Assembly: GCA_039111635.1 (NCBI GenBank)
Contig: JBCAQO010000001.1
Location: 1,054,001 to 1,118,000, forward strand
Direction: 5' to 3'
DNA: 64,000 bases
From: Heterobasidion occidentale
Taxonomy: Eukaryota; Basidiomycota; Agaricomycetes; Russulales; Bondarzewiaceae
Shown: positions 10,749 through 22,696 of the stretch, in pieces
How positions within the stretch are numbered: position 1 is the first letter of the stretch
Layout of the letters: each line of letters begins with the position of its first letter
Position numbers and translations under genes: made by a program
Notes under the pieces: model-generated
Told to the model about the DNA's origin: nothing
What the model saw: the letters and a program-made list of their open reading frames with translations, nothing else
Database searches by the model: none

Positions 10749-12086
10749 ATGGCGCACCCCCGACCCACATCGAGCCCCTCCGCCGCAACGTTCGCCATCC
10801 CGTCCGGCTCGCTCGCCATCTCCTCCAACCTCGACGCGCTGCTCGAGCACGACGCGCGCATCCGCCGCCAGACCAGCGGCGTCAGCCTCCGCTCCCAGGC
10901 CGAGCAGCACACCCGCGCCAAGACCGTCGCCGTCGTCGCCGCCGCCGACCTCCTCCAGCACGCGTCCCAGCACGCCGCCGCGGCCGCTGCTGCTTCTGCT
11001 GCCGCGGCCGCGAACGCGGACCCTCCTGTCACGCGGAGCCTGCCGCCGCCTCCGCGCGGTCCTCGAAAAGTCTCGTCGCGGGCGACGATCTGCCTCGGGG
11101 ACGCCGAGCGGGGCGACGTATCCAATTCGACACCAGACTCACCGTCGGACAAGGAGGACGGCGGCGGCGGCGGCAGCAGCAGCAGCAGCAGCAGCAACAG
11201 TGTGGGGCTCGCAGGGGGCACAGGGAGGGGAGTCGAAGTGGGGCGGCGGATCTTGGGCGCGAGCAACACGAGCCCGCCGGCGTCGCCCACGCGCGTGAAC
11301 GTGAACGTGAGCACGCGGTGGAGCGCGACGGCCGCGCAGCTGAACCCGTTCATCAACCCCGCGCCGCGCATCGTGCGGCAGCAGCCGTCCTGGCAGTCCT
11401 TCGCGACCGCCAGCAGCGTGCACCCGGCCGCGGCCTCATCCGCGTCCGTGTGCTCTTCGGCTTCGACTTCGACGCTCTCCGCGGAGGACCACGCCTTCCA
11501 CGCGCACGTGCACGCCATCGGCGCGGGGATCGGCAGCAGCGGGGGTGCTGGCGACGGCGGCGGCAGCGGGAAGGGCGGGAGCAAGGGCGGGGGGCGCGGG
11601 GGCGTGCGCAAGATCAAGCTGAGCAAGAGCCTGAACGCGAGCCCCGATCGACGGTTCTCCGAGCGGCCGCACACGGCGCAGTCGGTGATGCGCGCGGGGA
11701 CGCCGATCCCGACGCCGCCGTCGCCGACGCGGAGCCGGAGCCACGGGTCGCTGCAGAAGATGCTGAGCAAGATGTGGTCGTTCTCGAACCTGGGCGCGCA
11801 GACGGGGACGACGGAGCGGGAAAGGGAGGCGGCGCGGCGGCAGCACCAGCAGCGGCGCGCGGAGGCGGAGTGGGGGCGCAGGATCGCGGAGGGCAAGGCG
11901 CGCGGGGGGCTGTTTGCGTTTGGGACGGGGCGCGGGGCGCCACCGCCACCGCCGCCGCCAGCGACGGAGCAGGCGCAGGAGCAGGAGCACGGACTCGCAC
12001 ACGGACATGCTAGACACTCGGAAGCTGGGGCAGATACTCGGAGGACGTCGACAAAATCACTGTTTGTACCATACGCGCGCACGTAG
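10749..12086 (+). CDS. conserved-looking low-complexity hypothetical protein, single exon
   Basis: An uninterrupted 445-codon frame opens MAHPRPTSSPSAATFAIPSG. It contains an ordered start (NLDALLEHDARIRRQTSG, AKTVAVVAAADLLQHASQ), poly-Ala and poly-Ser/Gly runs, a basic serine-rich segment (VRKIKLSKSLNASPDRRFSE) and a charged helix (EREREAARRQHQQRRAEAEW) before a poly-Pro tail. Codons use G/C at third positions almost throughout. No catalytic domain is visible. Many Ser/Pro motifs make it a plausible phospho-regulated scaffold, but this is inference. It is probably real because the frame is long, has a good start context after a CT-rich leader, and its composition differs from the antisense frames. 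Confidence 0.6.
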   Translation: MAHPRPTSSPSAATFAIPSGSLAISSNLDALLEHDARIRRQTSGVSLRSQAEQHTRAKTVAVVAAADLLQHASQHAAAAAAASAAAAANADPPVTRSLPPPPRGPRKVSSRATICLGDAERGDVSNSTPDSPSDKEDGGGGGSSSSSSSNSVGLAGGTGRGVEVGRRILGASNTSPPASPTRVNVNVSTRWSATAAQLNPFINPAPRIVRQQPSWQSFATASSVHPAAASSASVCSSASTSTLSAEDHAFHAHVHAIGAGIGSSGGAGDGGGSGKGGSKGGGRGGVRKIKLSKSLNASPDRRFSERPHTAQSVMRAGTPIPTPPSPTRSRSHGSLQKMLSKMWSFSNLGAQTGTTEREREAARRQHQQRRAEAEWGRRIAEGKARGGLFAFGTGRGAPPPPPPPATEQAQEQEHGLAHGHARHSEAGADTRRTSTKSLFVPYART

Positions 12087-12834
12087 CGATCGATCGATAC
12101 TTTACTTTACGGTAATATGACCGAGTAGTGTGCGACGGCAGAGGTCGCTTGACTCACTGGGGCTGATCCGCGGCGGGGCGGGGGAGATAATATGACTCTT
12201 GACGCGCGCCGTACCGACGACCTTAGCATGGTGGCACGCGTCGGCCCCGTGTTTGTGGGTCGTCGCGAAGATCAAGGGGCTGATGGACGTTCTAGCGCGA
12301 CCACAGGCTCGACTGTGCGCGACTGGAGGCCGTTGCCGTCGCCGTCGCCGTCGTCAACGCCGTCGCCCGAGCCGGTCGGTTATCTGGCGCGGCGGCCCAG
12401 GCCACGTTCGATCGTGCGTTCCCACGGCTGGGTTCCTACTTACACCTGTGTGGCAGGTGCGCTGTATCTCTATTACTATTAGACTTGGCCTGGTGTCTCG
12501 CTTTTTTTTTTCTCTCCTCGTTTTTCACCCGCACGGTCCCTCCTCTCTCGCTCTCCTCTCTCCATCTGTCCACCCGTCTCCTCCTCGATTCTTTTTGCGT
12601 TCACGACCCCGTCCGCTGCGCTCCCACCCAATCACTACTGTCTTCTCTTCTTCTCTGAGGCTTCCTCCTCGTGGTTGCTCTCCTTCTCTCCCTTCCTCTC
12701 TTCTAAACGCCCGACGCCTGCTCTCGCGCTCTCCTCTCCTCTCCCTTCACGCCGGATTGTGTTTTTACGTCTCCACTAGGACCGTCCTCTATTAAACTCG
12801 TATCTTACTGGCCACCCCGCGCAGCGTAATAATA
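12087..12834. other. intergenic, pyrimidine-rich promoter region
   Basis: Contains a GTCGCC repeat patch near 12335-12360 and a long CT-rich stretch (12500-12770) before the next start. No exon recognised. Confidence 0.5.
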
Positions 12835-15509
12835 ATGGCACACGCACACTATCACTACGACCACGCGCCCCGCGCCCGACGCTCTTTCTACGACGACAGC
12901 AGCTCCGACTTTGACGACACGCGCTCCGTCGCGTCCTCCGCGCGCGAGTCCTTCATGGATCTCACCTCGCCCTCGACGCCCCACTTCAGCCGCCACGACC
13001 GCCTGCAGCAGCAGCAACAGGCCTCCGACGCGGACGACCACGACGTGTACTACGGCGGCTTGAGCGTGCGCCCGCGCTCGGACACGGCGTACTCCGACGA
13101 CTCCCCCGTCGTGCTCTCGCCGATGCGCTTCTCGCGTCCCGAGCGCATCGGCCCCGCCGACGCGGACGCGGACTCGGACGGAGGCACCGAGACGGAGGGC
13201 GAGGCGGACCCGCGCCCCGCCCTCGCCCCCGCGCCGCGCGGTGGCACGCGGGCGCACATACGAGTAGACACTGGCTACGATAAAGCAGTGCGTCCCCGCA
13301 TCTCATTATCTCTCTAAGCGCCCAATTGACAGGACCTTTCAACTCGTCGTGGCTGTGCATCACGGGCGGACAGCATCATCAGCAGCAAACCCGTCGCGGG
13401 CCCAAGCCTCCGCTCCCGGAGGCCCCGAAGCCTCATTTCCACGGACGCGGGTCGACGTCGACGCCCGCGACGAAGCGGTCCCCGAGCACGCCCGGGGGCG
13501 GGTGTGGGACGCCGGCGCTGTCGCTGTCCGCCACGAGCTCGCCCGCGGTGTCGGCGTCGGCGTCGCCGGTGCGCTCGCCGGACGTGCCGCCGACGACGAA
13601 CCTGCTGAACCGGCAGGAGCGGGCGGAGCTGGTGCGCAAGACGCGGAAGCTGGCGCAGGTGTTTGGGCAGACGCCGTCCGGGCTGGCGATGGCGATGGCG
13701 GGTGGATCGCCGCGGCAGGGGTCGCCGCCCGCGCGGCTGGTGCTGCCGGGGCACGGGCACCGGGGTGCGGTGTCGATATCGGGAGGCGAGGGGGAGGTCG
13801 GGGTGGGTGGGCAGAGCAGCAGCAGCAGCAGGCGGCGGTCGATGCCACTGAGTCCGAGCGAGATGAGCACGGTGCTGTCGGACCGGTGGTCGGGGGTGGT
13901 CGGGGGCAGCGGTAGACAGACGGACGCGGAGTCGTTCATGGACCTGTCAGACGAGGAGCGGGGGACCGAGAAGGGGGCGAGGGGGAGGTCGGGAAGGACC
14001 TCGAGGGTGCACGGGCGCCTATCTGTGCTCTCCACGGCAACGACGATGAGCGGGGACGGACTGGACGACATGGCCTCCCTGATGCTGGATCCGGCGGAGG
14101 AGGAGCGCAGGCGCAAGCGTGAGAAACTCGCTAAGCTCCACCGCTTCCTCGGCTCGCGTGTCCCCGCTTCTCTTGTCCTCGGCCTCAACGACGCTGATCC
14201 CGACGCATCCCTCCCCGCCCCCCAGATCCCGCTCCCCGAACCCGCAATCCCCGCCGACGACCCCTCGGACACCGACGCTCGTGCGTGGCGCCGCCTCCGC
14301 CGACGCAGCAGCTCCGCGGCAGAGATGAAGAGCAATGGCTCGACCCCGCCGACAGAGTCAAGGAGGACCTCGACGACCGCGAGAAGGCCATCAACGTCCG
14401 CAGGGCCATCAAGATGGAAAAGGTGCGCACTCGTCACGCCGCCGCCGCCGCCCCCGCCGACGCCGTCCGCTCACGCTTTTCGCTTGCAGATGTTCGGCGT
14501 CCCGCCCCCGCAGACCCTCTACCATACCCGTCACTCCCCGGCCGTCACGCCGCACTCCCCCACCTCCTCCGCCCGCTTCAGCGTCGCCTCCGACCTGCCT
14601 CCCCGTCCCTCGGCGGCGTTCCCGCGTCCCCCACCGGCCGCAACATAAACCAGAGCGCCTACATCAACAAGGGCAAGGGCCGCAGATCCTCTCACCGCCC
14701 CGGCCACTCCAGCCCGTCAGAATCCATGCAGAACCTCCTCCTCCACGACGCAGACTACACCCTCTCTGGCTCCCCATCGTCTCCCTCCGCGTCCCTCACC
14801 GTCGACCACCGCGCGTCGTCCATCTACATGCACTACCGCCATTCCCTCAACTCCCTCAATGACATCATCGATAGGGTCCGTGCTCCACGTAATATATCCT
14901 CATGGATGGCTGATATTTTGTCCCGTCTGCAGGACGACAAGGAGTCCCTGGCCGAGCTCCACCAATACATCACCAACGACCTCGCCTCCCTGGACCCCTC
15001 CACCACCCCACCCCACAACGTCTTGGAGCACCCGTACCAGCACCACCAATCCCCGCAACCCCACCAGCACCCGTACATGCACGCGCTCGCGCAGTCCGAG
15101 GCCAAGGCCCTCCGCGCCGAGCGCCGCCGCTCGCTCCCCGTCCGCACCTCCACGCTCTCCCTCGCGTCGCAGTACACCCTCGCGTCCCCCGAGCCCGAGA
15201 TGGTCTCCTTCCAGGCCCGCCGCCGCCGCGCGGCGAAGCTCACCAGCTTCTTCGGCGTCGACTACCGCGACCTCGTCGGCGAGATCCTCGACAGCATCGA
15301 GCACGGGCTCGAGGAGGACGGCAGCCGCGGCAGTCTGCAGCCGGAAGAGATGCAGGTGCGTGTTTTTCTTTTCTTTTCGTTTCTGTTCTGGCCCGTTGGC
15401 TTGTGTCCGCGGATCGCTGATGACCGTGGTGGTGATGGTGGTCTCGGTTTGACAGGAGCTGCTCCAGAGACTGCGCAAGCTCAAGACGAAGCGCCCAGGA
15501 ATGGTTTAG
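12835..15509 (+). CDS. conserved fungal hypothetical protein with several frame breaks
   Basis: It starts MAHAHYHYDHAPRARRSFYD. Readable exons are 12835-13287, then about 13333-14422, 14490-14875, 14933-15355 and 15456-15509 (ending LLQRLRKLKTKRPGMV). Confirmed in-phase introns are 14423-14489, 14876-14932 and 15356-15455. Conserved-looking blocks include NLLNRQERAELVRKTRKLAQ, DPADRVKEDLDDREKAINVR, MFGVPPPQTLYHTRHSP, DDKESLAELHQYI and RRRRAAKLTSFFGVDYRDLV. The first intron joins out of phase, and the frame also jumps between 14290 and 14330 and between 14560 and 14640. The pattern of conserved blocks linked by Ser/Pro linkers suggests a cytoplasmic scaffold with short helical motifs; function unknown. 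Confidence 0.6.
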
Positions 15510-15821
15510 AGGAAGCGCACGCACACGCTGTGCCTCCGGCGCATACCCCGCGTAGTCATCGTCGCGGTGCCCCTCTCCCCTTGGCGGCGGGCTGCACATT
15601 GACGAACGTCTGTCTATACTTACTGTGAAACCTAATTGCCTCCCTTTCCTGTCCCATGTATTACAATCTAGCACAAACTGCTATATACTATCCTAGCGTC
15701 CGATCGAACGCGAGGGACTAAGAGTGGGTGACAAACGATGGAATCCCGAAAAATCAAAACGGACAACGTAGTAGTGGTGAGTATGTAAAAACGTATGAGT
15801 AACGAGCGCGCGCGGGGCGTG
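15510..15821. other. short convergent intergenic region
   Basis: Holds the 3' UTRs of two convergent genes (12835-15509 plus, 15822-18816 minus). Nothing else seen. Confidence 0.4.
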
Positions 15822-18816
15822 TTAGAGAATGACGAGCTCGCCCCGGCACGAGTGGCACCAGAAAATATGCGATTCGTCCAGGAACTGCGGATGCTTCAGC
15901 GACAGGCTCAGCGGCGCCAGCGAGTGCGGCTCCACCACCGTCGGCAGGCCGGCGCGACGCCCACCCCCCTGCTCCCGCTCCCACAGGCGCAGGCGACACG
16001 GCCCTCGACGACGGATGCGACGCGCCCGCCGCCGCCGCCGCGACCTCGCTGTCGATCCGCGCCTTGAGCATGCTCAGGCTGACCTTGCGCTTGTGCCGCG
16101 TCTCGGGCGACAGGTTCTGCCCGAACAGCAGCGTCTGCGACGCCAGCGGCGGCGGCGCCCCCCCACTCGCCTGGCGCGCGAGCGACGCGCGCCGCAGGTC
16201 GTCCGAGTGGTTCCGCGAGCGGCTCGACGGGCGCGACGGCGGGCCCTCCTTCGCCGCCTTGCCCGCGAGCATCGGCGCGCGCGGGGCCGTCCCGTTTCCT
16301 GCTGCGCCTGCCCCCGCGCCTACACCCGTGGCGGCCCCGCGCGCGAGCTGGTCCTCGAGCGCGCCCGCGTGCTTTTGGAGCGTGTGCGCGCGCGCCTCGG
16401 CCTCGAACACGGCCGTCTGCAGCGCGCGGATCTGCGACTGCGCCGCGGACAGCTCGAGCGCGTGCTGTTGCCGCAGGGCGCTCAGCATCTCGCGGTCCAG
16501 CGCGGGCGACATCGGGCCCCGCACACTCTCGTCGTCCTCGTCGTGCGCGTCTGCCGCCGCTGCCGCCGCCGCCACTTGCGCCTCTTCGACGGCCGCGCGC
16601 AGCTGCTCGAGCTCCTCGTCGCGAGAGGCGAGGTCGGAACGCAGCGCCTCGACGTCGTTGCGCGCGCGCTCCAGGAACTCCTGCTGCTCCGACGCGGCGG
16701 TCCCCCGCTCGTCGAGCTCGACGCGCAACGAGGCGACCACGTCCTTCAGCTCGTGCACCGCGCCCTGCAGCCGGTCGATCTCGCCGCTCTGCCGCGACAC
16801 GAGCTGCCGCTGCGCCGCGCGGTCCGCCTCGAACTCGCGCACGCCCGCGCTCGCGACGTCCAGCTCCGCCTGCAGCTCGCCGTACGCCCGCTGCAGCTCG
16901 CCCATGCCCTCCTGCGCCGCGCCGCGCTCGGCCTCGTGCCGCGCCTCCGCCTCGCGCAGGTGCGCCTCCGCGGCGTCCTTCTCGTCCCGCGCGGTGCCCA
17001 GCGCGGCCTCTACGTGCCTGACGACGCTGTCCCGGTCGCGCAGCGCGCGCTCGAGCCCCGCCACGCGCTCCGTCAGCTCGAGCTTCGCGTCCGTGAGCAG
17101 GACGATCTTCGGCCGCATCTCGTCCAGCGCGCCCATGAGCGCGGTGCCCTCAGCCTGCAGGGCCTGCTGCTGCCGCTCCGCCTCGTCCGCGCGGCGCACC
17201 GCAGCGCGCATGTCGCCCTGCGCGGCCTGGAGCTGGCGCGCGGTCGCCGCGTGCTCGGCCGCAGCCTGGGACGCCGCGGCCTGGAGCTCTGAGAGAGATT
17301 GCTGGCGCGCTTCTAGGCGCGCGGCGAGGTCCGCGTGGTCGCGGGCGAGCGAGTCGTGCTCGGCGGTTAGGGCGTCCAGCAGCTGTTGGACCTCTGCGTG
17401 CTGCTGCGCGAGATCGGCGTGCTTCTGTGCCCATTCGGCTTCCGAGGCGGTGCGTGCCTGCAGCTGGGACTCCAACGCGTCGCGCTCCGACCTGAGCGCA
17501 GCGTGGGCCTGATCCGAAGAGACGCGGGAGGGGGTGGGTGGGTGGGTATCCCCTTGTTCATTCACAGCGCGCGAGGTGAGGCGGAGGGGAAGGGGCCCAC
17601 CTGCTTAAGTTTAGACATTTGGAATTCGAGCTCGCTAGCATGATCCTGGACGTTCTGCAGTGAGGCCTCCAGGCGCTCGACACGGTCATCGCTCTGGATT
17701 TGCTCTTCGAGTTCGCGTACCCGTCTCAGGGACCGCTCTGCTTCCGCCTGGAATTCATCCGCCGCGCCCTTGGTCAGCTGCAGCTCGCGCTCCTGTCATT
17801 ACGAGTGCGGTGGGAGTGGTGACGGTAGTGGTGGGTGTGATGGATCGTCGTGAGCCCGTTTGCGAGCCGTTGATCAATGAAAAAGCCGGGACTCACCTGC
17901 TCTCGGAACGTGTCCTCGAGCGTGCGCTCGCGCGCAGAGAGCTCCTCGATCCGCGCGGACGCTTTGTGAGCGTCCTGCTCGAGCTGCGTCACCCGCGCCT
18001 CGAACGCTCTGCCCGCGTCGCGCTCAAGCTGTAGGGCGCGATCCGCCTCGCGCAGCCCTATCAGACGCGGGAACCAAGTCAGTTGCCGTCAGACTCGCGC
18101 ACGCGGCGGCGCGGAGGCGTCGTTCCGAATCAGCACTCACTCGATTCCACCTCGGACAGGCGCTCGACCGAGGCGCCCAAGGAGGCCTTTTCGGAAACCA
18201 GCAGCGAGATCGTCTGCTGCTGGGTTTGGATGACGGTGCGCAGGCTGTCCGTTTCATCTTCTGCGGGTGGGCTCGCGGCCGGCGGGTGGGGTGGGGACGG
18301 CGACGGCGCCGGCGGAGGAGGAGGGGACTGGGCCGAGTACGACGGCACGGGCTGTTGGGCTGCACGGACAGGGGAGGACGAGGGAGAGGGCGCCGGGGGG
18401 ACGGGGGGGGAGCCCACTCGCTCGAGAGACGCGAGCCACGGCACGTCGGCCGAGTTTGCAGGCGCTGCGCCCCGGGCGAAGCTGTCGATGGCGGAGTCGC
18501 GCGTCAGCGTATTCCGACGATACCGAGAGAACGGGGTGGGCACGCACACGTCTGCAAGCTCGCCCTGGTCCTCATCCGCGGGGGTGTCTGACAGGGCGGG
18601 AGAATACGCGCGGACCAAAGGAGAACCGGGCGTTGGTGTGCTCGAGGCAGCAGCGGCGCCTCCCTTCTTCTGCTGTCTTTTCTTGAGCTACGTCCACACG
18701 AACACAGAATGGAAGATCAGCCGTGTTCCTCCAGAGAACGCAGCACCGTTACGGTGACGAAAACCCACCAGCGCCTTTGCCCTGGCACTTTTGGCAGCTC
18801 GGTCGTCTTCTGACAT
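15822..18816 (-). CDS. long coiled-coil, golgin-like protein with C-terminal FWCHSC motif
   Basis: Five minus-strand exons: 18769-18816, 18141-18687, 17897-18057, 17601-17792 and 15822-17508. All four introns have GT-AG ends and keep phase. The N-terminus MSEDDRAAKSARAKAL joins LKKRQQKKGG, then a Ser/Pro linker, then about 500 residues of uninterrupted heptad-rich coiled coil (ERELQLTKGAADEFQAEAE, RRADEAERQQQALQAEG). The carboxyl end returns to structured sequence: PTVVEPHSLAPLS, then ESHIFWCHSCRGELVIL to the stop at 15822-15824. To reach that tail the frame must move by one base in a run of six Gs (about 15962-15968). The architecture resembles Golgi tethers or spindle/cytoskeletal scaffolds; the exact family is not certain. 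Confidence 0.65.
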
Positions 18817-19378
18817 GTCAGGGTATGCAATAATAGCCCGTGTGTTAAGTTTGGCGAGGCGAGGCAGCGAGGTGGAGAGGGTCAAGGTCAATGAGCGCAG
18901 CGGAAACCGGGCGTGTCGCGTTGCAGCCAGTGCTACGCGCCGTTCAGCCACAACAGCATCATGCTTCTCGCTCACGTACACAAGCTTGGTCACACCGCCG
19001 CAACGTCCAGTACAAGCATATTTCTCATTGGAAAAAAAGAGACAGATATATAGATCGCGGACCGGGGGTAGCAGTGGAACATATTTCAGAAAGAGAGAAA
19101 TAAGAATGTGGAGCACGACAGGAGACGGTATGTATAGCACAAGAAACGGAAGAACCCCTCAATCGTGAAGGGAGACGCGAATGGGACTGTAAGGACTGAC
19201 TCGGGGCGTCCGTCCGTCGACGTTCGAAGGGCGGCGCAGGCTAGGGAAAGGGAACAGGGATATAAAATGACAGATAATACCAGCAGGAACGGAGCCGAGG
19301 AGAAATAGGATACGTGCGAAACGAGTGGAGCTCCGACGACGAGGGTATGAAAGGCGCCGTGGAACCGTGCATGCGCCA

Positions 19379-20657
19379 TTACGCCCAGACCTAGAATGAG
19401 CCGACAGACGTCAAGCCAAGATGGAATCGATGAGCACGAAGAAAAACTGACCTTGAGAATGCTGTCCCAGCTGCCTGTGCAAAGCGCCATGCCGTCCGTG
19501 CTCACGCCCAAGCAGCTGACCCTGTTGTCATGTCCTGTCAAAACGCCGACACGCTCGCCCTTGAGGGTGTCCCAGACGTTGCATGTCCAGTCATCGTATC
19601 CACCGAACAGGATCCGACCAGAAATGGAGAACGCGACCGAGGTGATTCCACAGAGAATGTTGTCGTGCGTGTACGCATTCAATTCTCGGTCGGCGCGAAT
19701 ATCAAACAGCCGGCAGGAGGCGTCATCAGAACCCGTTGCAAACGCATCGCCATTCGGGAAAAACCTGAGACAGATTGGTCATGCAGCGGGGGGGAAAAGG
19801 ATCTGCGATAGACTTACTGGACCGCGTTGATATCAGACTCGTGACCAGTGAACGTCTGGGTAGCCTTGCCGCTGCGGATATCCCAGAGCTTCGCGGTCGC
19901 GTCACAGGCACCCGAGACGAAGACGTTCTGATTTGGTCCCAATGAGAGACTTGGTACATCGATCAATACGGGCGGTTCGCAAAGACAAAATGAAAAAGGC
20001 GCCTACCTCATCACATCACCGGTGTGGTCGCTGAACTCTACGACGCGGACACCGGCCTCAATGTCCCAAAGCATGCAAGTCATGTCGCCGGAGCTGGTGA
20101 CGATTTGACGGTCATTGATGAATCGGCAGCAAGAGAGGTAACCCGAATGGGCAGAGAGCTCTCTGGCGCCCTTGATGCCGTTGCCTTCCTTGCTGTGAAG
20201 GTTGTATATGGAGCAGATGTTGTCGAGACCGCCGCAAGCGACGAAGTTGCCAGATGGCGAATAGGCACAGGTCATGACCCAGCTCGATCGCAAGGGGATG
20301 GCGTGGACTTTGTTTGTCGTGTAGGCGTCCCAGACGATGAGTTTTCCGTCTTGGGAAGCCGATACGAGATGCCTCTTGTCGGTCGCCCAATGCATTGCGT
20401 AGATCTTTGCGAGATGGCCTCTGAGGGCACGGCGGGGTCGCATGACGATACGGGGGAGGGCGTCGACCTCTGCCGCCATAGCGCGCACTGCACAGGGGAG
20501 ATTGATGTGAATAAGCAAGGGCGGGCATAGGCGATAGCGACTGACGACTGGTGTCGGCCGAAGACTCGCGCTTGGCCCTGATTCTCTCTTTGAGGCTGTC
20601 TGCCTCACGGCGAGCAGCTGCGATGCGCTCTTGAATGTCGCCCTGTCCTTGAGACAT
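19379..20657 (-). CDS. GPB1: heterotrimeric G-protein beta subunit (WD40 propeller)
   Basis: Five exons on the minus strand: 20546-20657, 20007-20487, 19818-19949, 19452-19764 and 19379-19390. All joins are in phase, giving 349 residues, the usual Gbeta length. The N-terminal helix is [20 protein letters not shown]. The seven WD repeats follow, including [75 protein letters not shown] and [19 protein letters not shown]. The last exon encodes only VWA and the stop, as in other Gbeta genes. In fungi this subunit couples pheromone and nutrient receptors to MAPK and cAMP pathways. The gene reads without any frame break. Confidence 0.95.
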
Positions 20658-22350
20658 GATTTTGGATCACCGGGGGTTGAGCGGCGTCGGATGCGTTGGC
20701 GACGAGACAGAAAGGAGGGCGATGGCTAGTATGTTGAGAGTGTCAGAGGTGAGTCGATGGGGCAGCGCGCTGAAGGGGACTACTCACGGAAAGGAGACGG
20801 AAAAGGGAGAAGGAGAAGAGAGAGAGAGAGAGAGAGAGATGGAGGGGAAATGGGGAGACGAGGGGTGCGTGGGAACGGGATGCGGATGGGAATTGCGAAG
20901 CCAAAAGGGGGAGGGGGGGGGGGGGGGCGCGACTGTGAGCGGGCAAGCAGCAAACAAATGAGCTTTCGAGGCCCAGGAACGAGGACGGGTGGGGGATGTG
21001 AGCGGTGGAGGGGACGGGGAGGGACGGCTGAGCGTGCGCTGATGCGTCCGTTGGCTTGCGCTCCCTCTTTCAACCCCCGCTCTATGTTCCCACGCACCTA
21101 GCGGTGCTTGCCGTTCTCGCCTCGACTCCCTTCCTGCCCATTCCGCTCTCGTCAACGATGGAATCCCGGGTCATGCGCGCACCCGGCCGCCCTTGCACCA
21201 TCGTCCCGCGGGCCCAAGCCGCGACAGCTTGAAACGCCCATTTACCAACTTCCCAACAATTCTCGGGGAACAACACAACTAGGAGCCCATTCCTTTGTCC
21301 CTCCCTGCCAAATTCCGTCTTCTTGCCGGCCCCTTGCCGCTTTTTATTATCGATCTCGCCCTCCCGCGCTCTCGTCCCGGTGCAGGGGCACCATGTGCCC
21401 CATTCCCGTTGCATTGCAGCAGGCCATGCATGGACGCGATTGGCTTCTTCTACACAGGTATCGCTGCTCCCTCCCCGGACCGCTCCAACTGGCGCCACAT
21501 CAGTCACTGATTCCAACCCAAATAGCGCTCGCTCTCTGGCTCGACGCCTGTGTTCCGCGACAATAATACCCCGCCCTCTCAGACAATGTCTGGGTGGAAA
21601 CGGCAGCGGCTCATTATGTTTCGAAACCAATTGCTCACGATTGCCGGGCCCCCTGTATAGCTCTGTGTTCCTAGCGAGACCCATCAGACAGAAATGTTGC
21701 ACGTATAACGAGAACCCCAAGTGGGCTGTTCCGCTCATTCCTTGACGCCGTCGATCTTCATATCCCTAAACAATGGCGTCTAGGGAGAGGAATTTCATAC
21801 GCCCACCTTGTAATATTTCCCGCTTCTCGAACGGGACAAAGGTTAAAATCGCTCATCAGTTACCTCACAGTTTTGCGCAACTGGGTGGAGTGCGTTCTGA
21901 TGTACGGAACGTCTTTTTTGGGGGTTTCTAGTCTCCACACGTGTTGGCAGGCAGAACGCTTGCTTCAGAATATCGAGTCTCCGTCTCCATTCCTGCGACG
22001 AGGGCCCTGCCAGTTTCACAACCGTTATGGAACCGTCTACCGCTGGTCATCTGTCATTCGTTCGATGGTCGGTGTTACCAGACGCAGGAACGCGATCTCA
22101 AGAAATCTCTCGTAAGTCCCCCTTCATGTCATACAGTTATCCTTCATTTAGGGCTGTAGGACAAGATCATTGTTTCGTGAGCGCGGAATCTCATGTGTTC
22201 CGCACCTCGACCGAGATTTTTGGAGAAATGGGCACCGTCGTCATGTGTGGTCTGTGGACAGGGCGGAGGTCAGTATAAAACATGATAGATAATTGCTCTA
22301 CTCATTCAACAACTCATTCCCACTCAAACACACCTCGCAGGCTTTCTACG
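20658..22350. other. 1.7-kb intergenic region with simple repeats
   Basis: Upstream of Gbeta: a (GA)n run at about 20816-20840 and a G15 tract at 20913-20927, both assembly-sensitive. The open minus-strand frame at 21082-21738 has no protein-like features. Base composition falls from GC-rich to balanced across this stretch. The last 100 bases before 22351 include a CATTCAACAACTCATTCCC-type leader for the first dsRBM gene. Confidence 0.5.
20913..20927 (+). repeat. G15 homopolymer
   Basis: Fifteen consecutive Gs following GGGGGA; its length should be treated as uncertain. Confidence 0.9.
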
Positions 22351-22696
22351 ATGTCTTCTCAATACGGTACGCCTGTTAAACCGCAGCATTCGTACACTAT
22401 CTGACGGCTCACCGCTCAAGATCCCGCCGTCCAATTCAACAATCACCTACAGAGGAAGGGACAGGCCCATTTGCTGCAATGGCAGTTCGCTCAGGATGGG
22501 CCTTTGGACCAGGTCAATCACCACGCCACCGCCCTCCGTGAGATCAGCCATATTCTTTTGCACACCAGGGACTGACGATGGTCTTGCAGTCGGTGGTCAA
22601 GTGATCGGTGTAGGCCACGGCACCACTCGTAATGCAGCCAAACGAAATGCCAGTGCTCAGCGCTGCAGGCACTCGGTGCAGCCTGAGTTTTTGTGA
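22351..22696 (+). CDS. mini single-dsRBM protein, copy 1 (C-terminal helix frame-broken)
   Basis: Three exons (22351-22366, 22421-22537, 22590-22696); both introns are phase 1 (54 and 52 bp; the second has branch CTGAC). The product is 79 aa: MSSQYDPAVQFNNHLQRKG, then a dsRBM core with AHLLQWQFAQDGPLD and VIGVGHGTTRNAAKRNASAQ. This fits the whole alpha-beta-beta-beta-alpha dsRNA-binding fold and nothing else. The GP-H loop reads GPLD. After NASAQ the encoded end is RCRHSVQPEFL, but dropping one base back gives ALQALGAA followed by a stop, the normal end of helix 2. A single missing G at about 22664 is therefore likely. A role in dsRNA or small-RNA biology is inferred from the fold only. Confidence 0.75.

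Noticed and set aside
16064..17512. 482- and 487-codon open frames on the plus strand
   Set aside because: Mirror of the coiled-coil gene on the minus strand; sequence is Arg/Ser/Ala/Cys-rich with no domain, while the minus strand has spliced exons and heptads.
21082..21738. 218-codon minus-strand frame upstream of Gbeta
   Set aside because: No recognisable motif, poor start context, and composition like the surrounding non-coding DNA.
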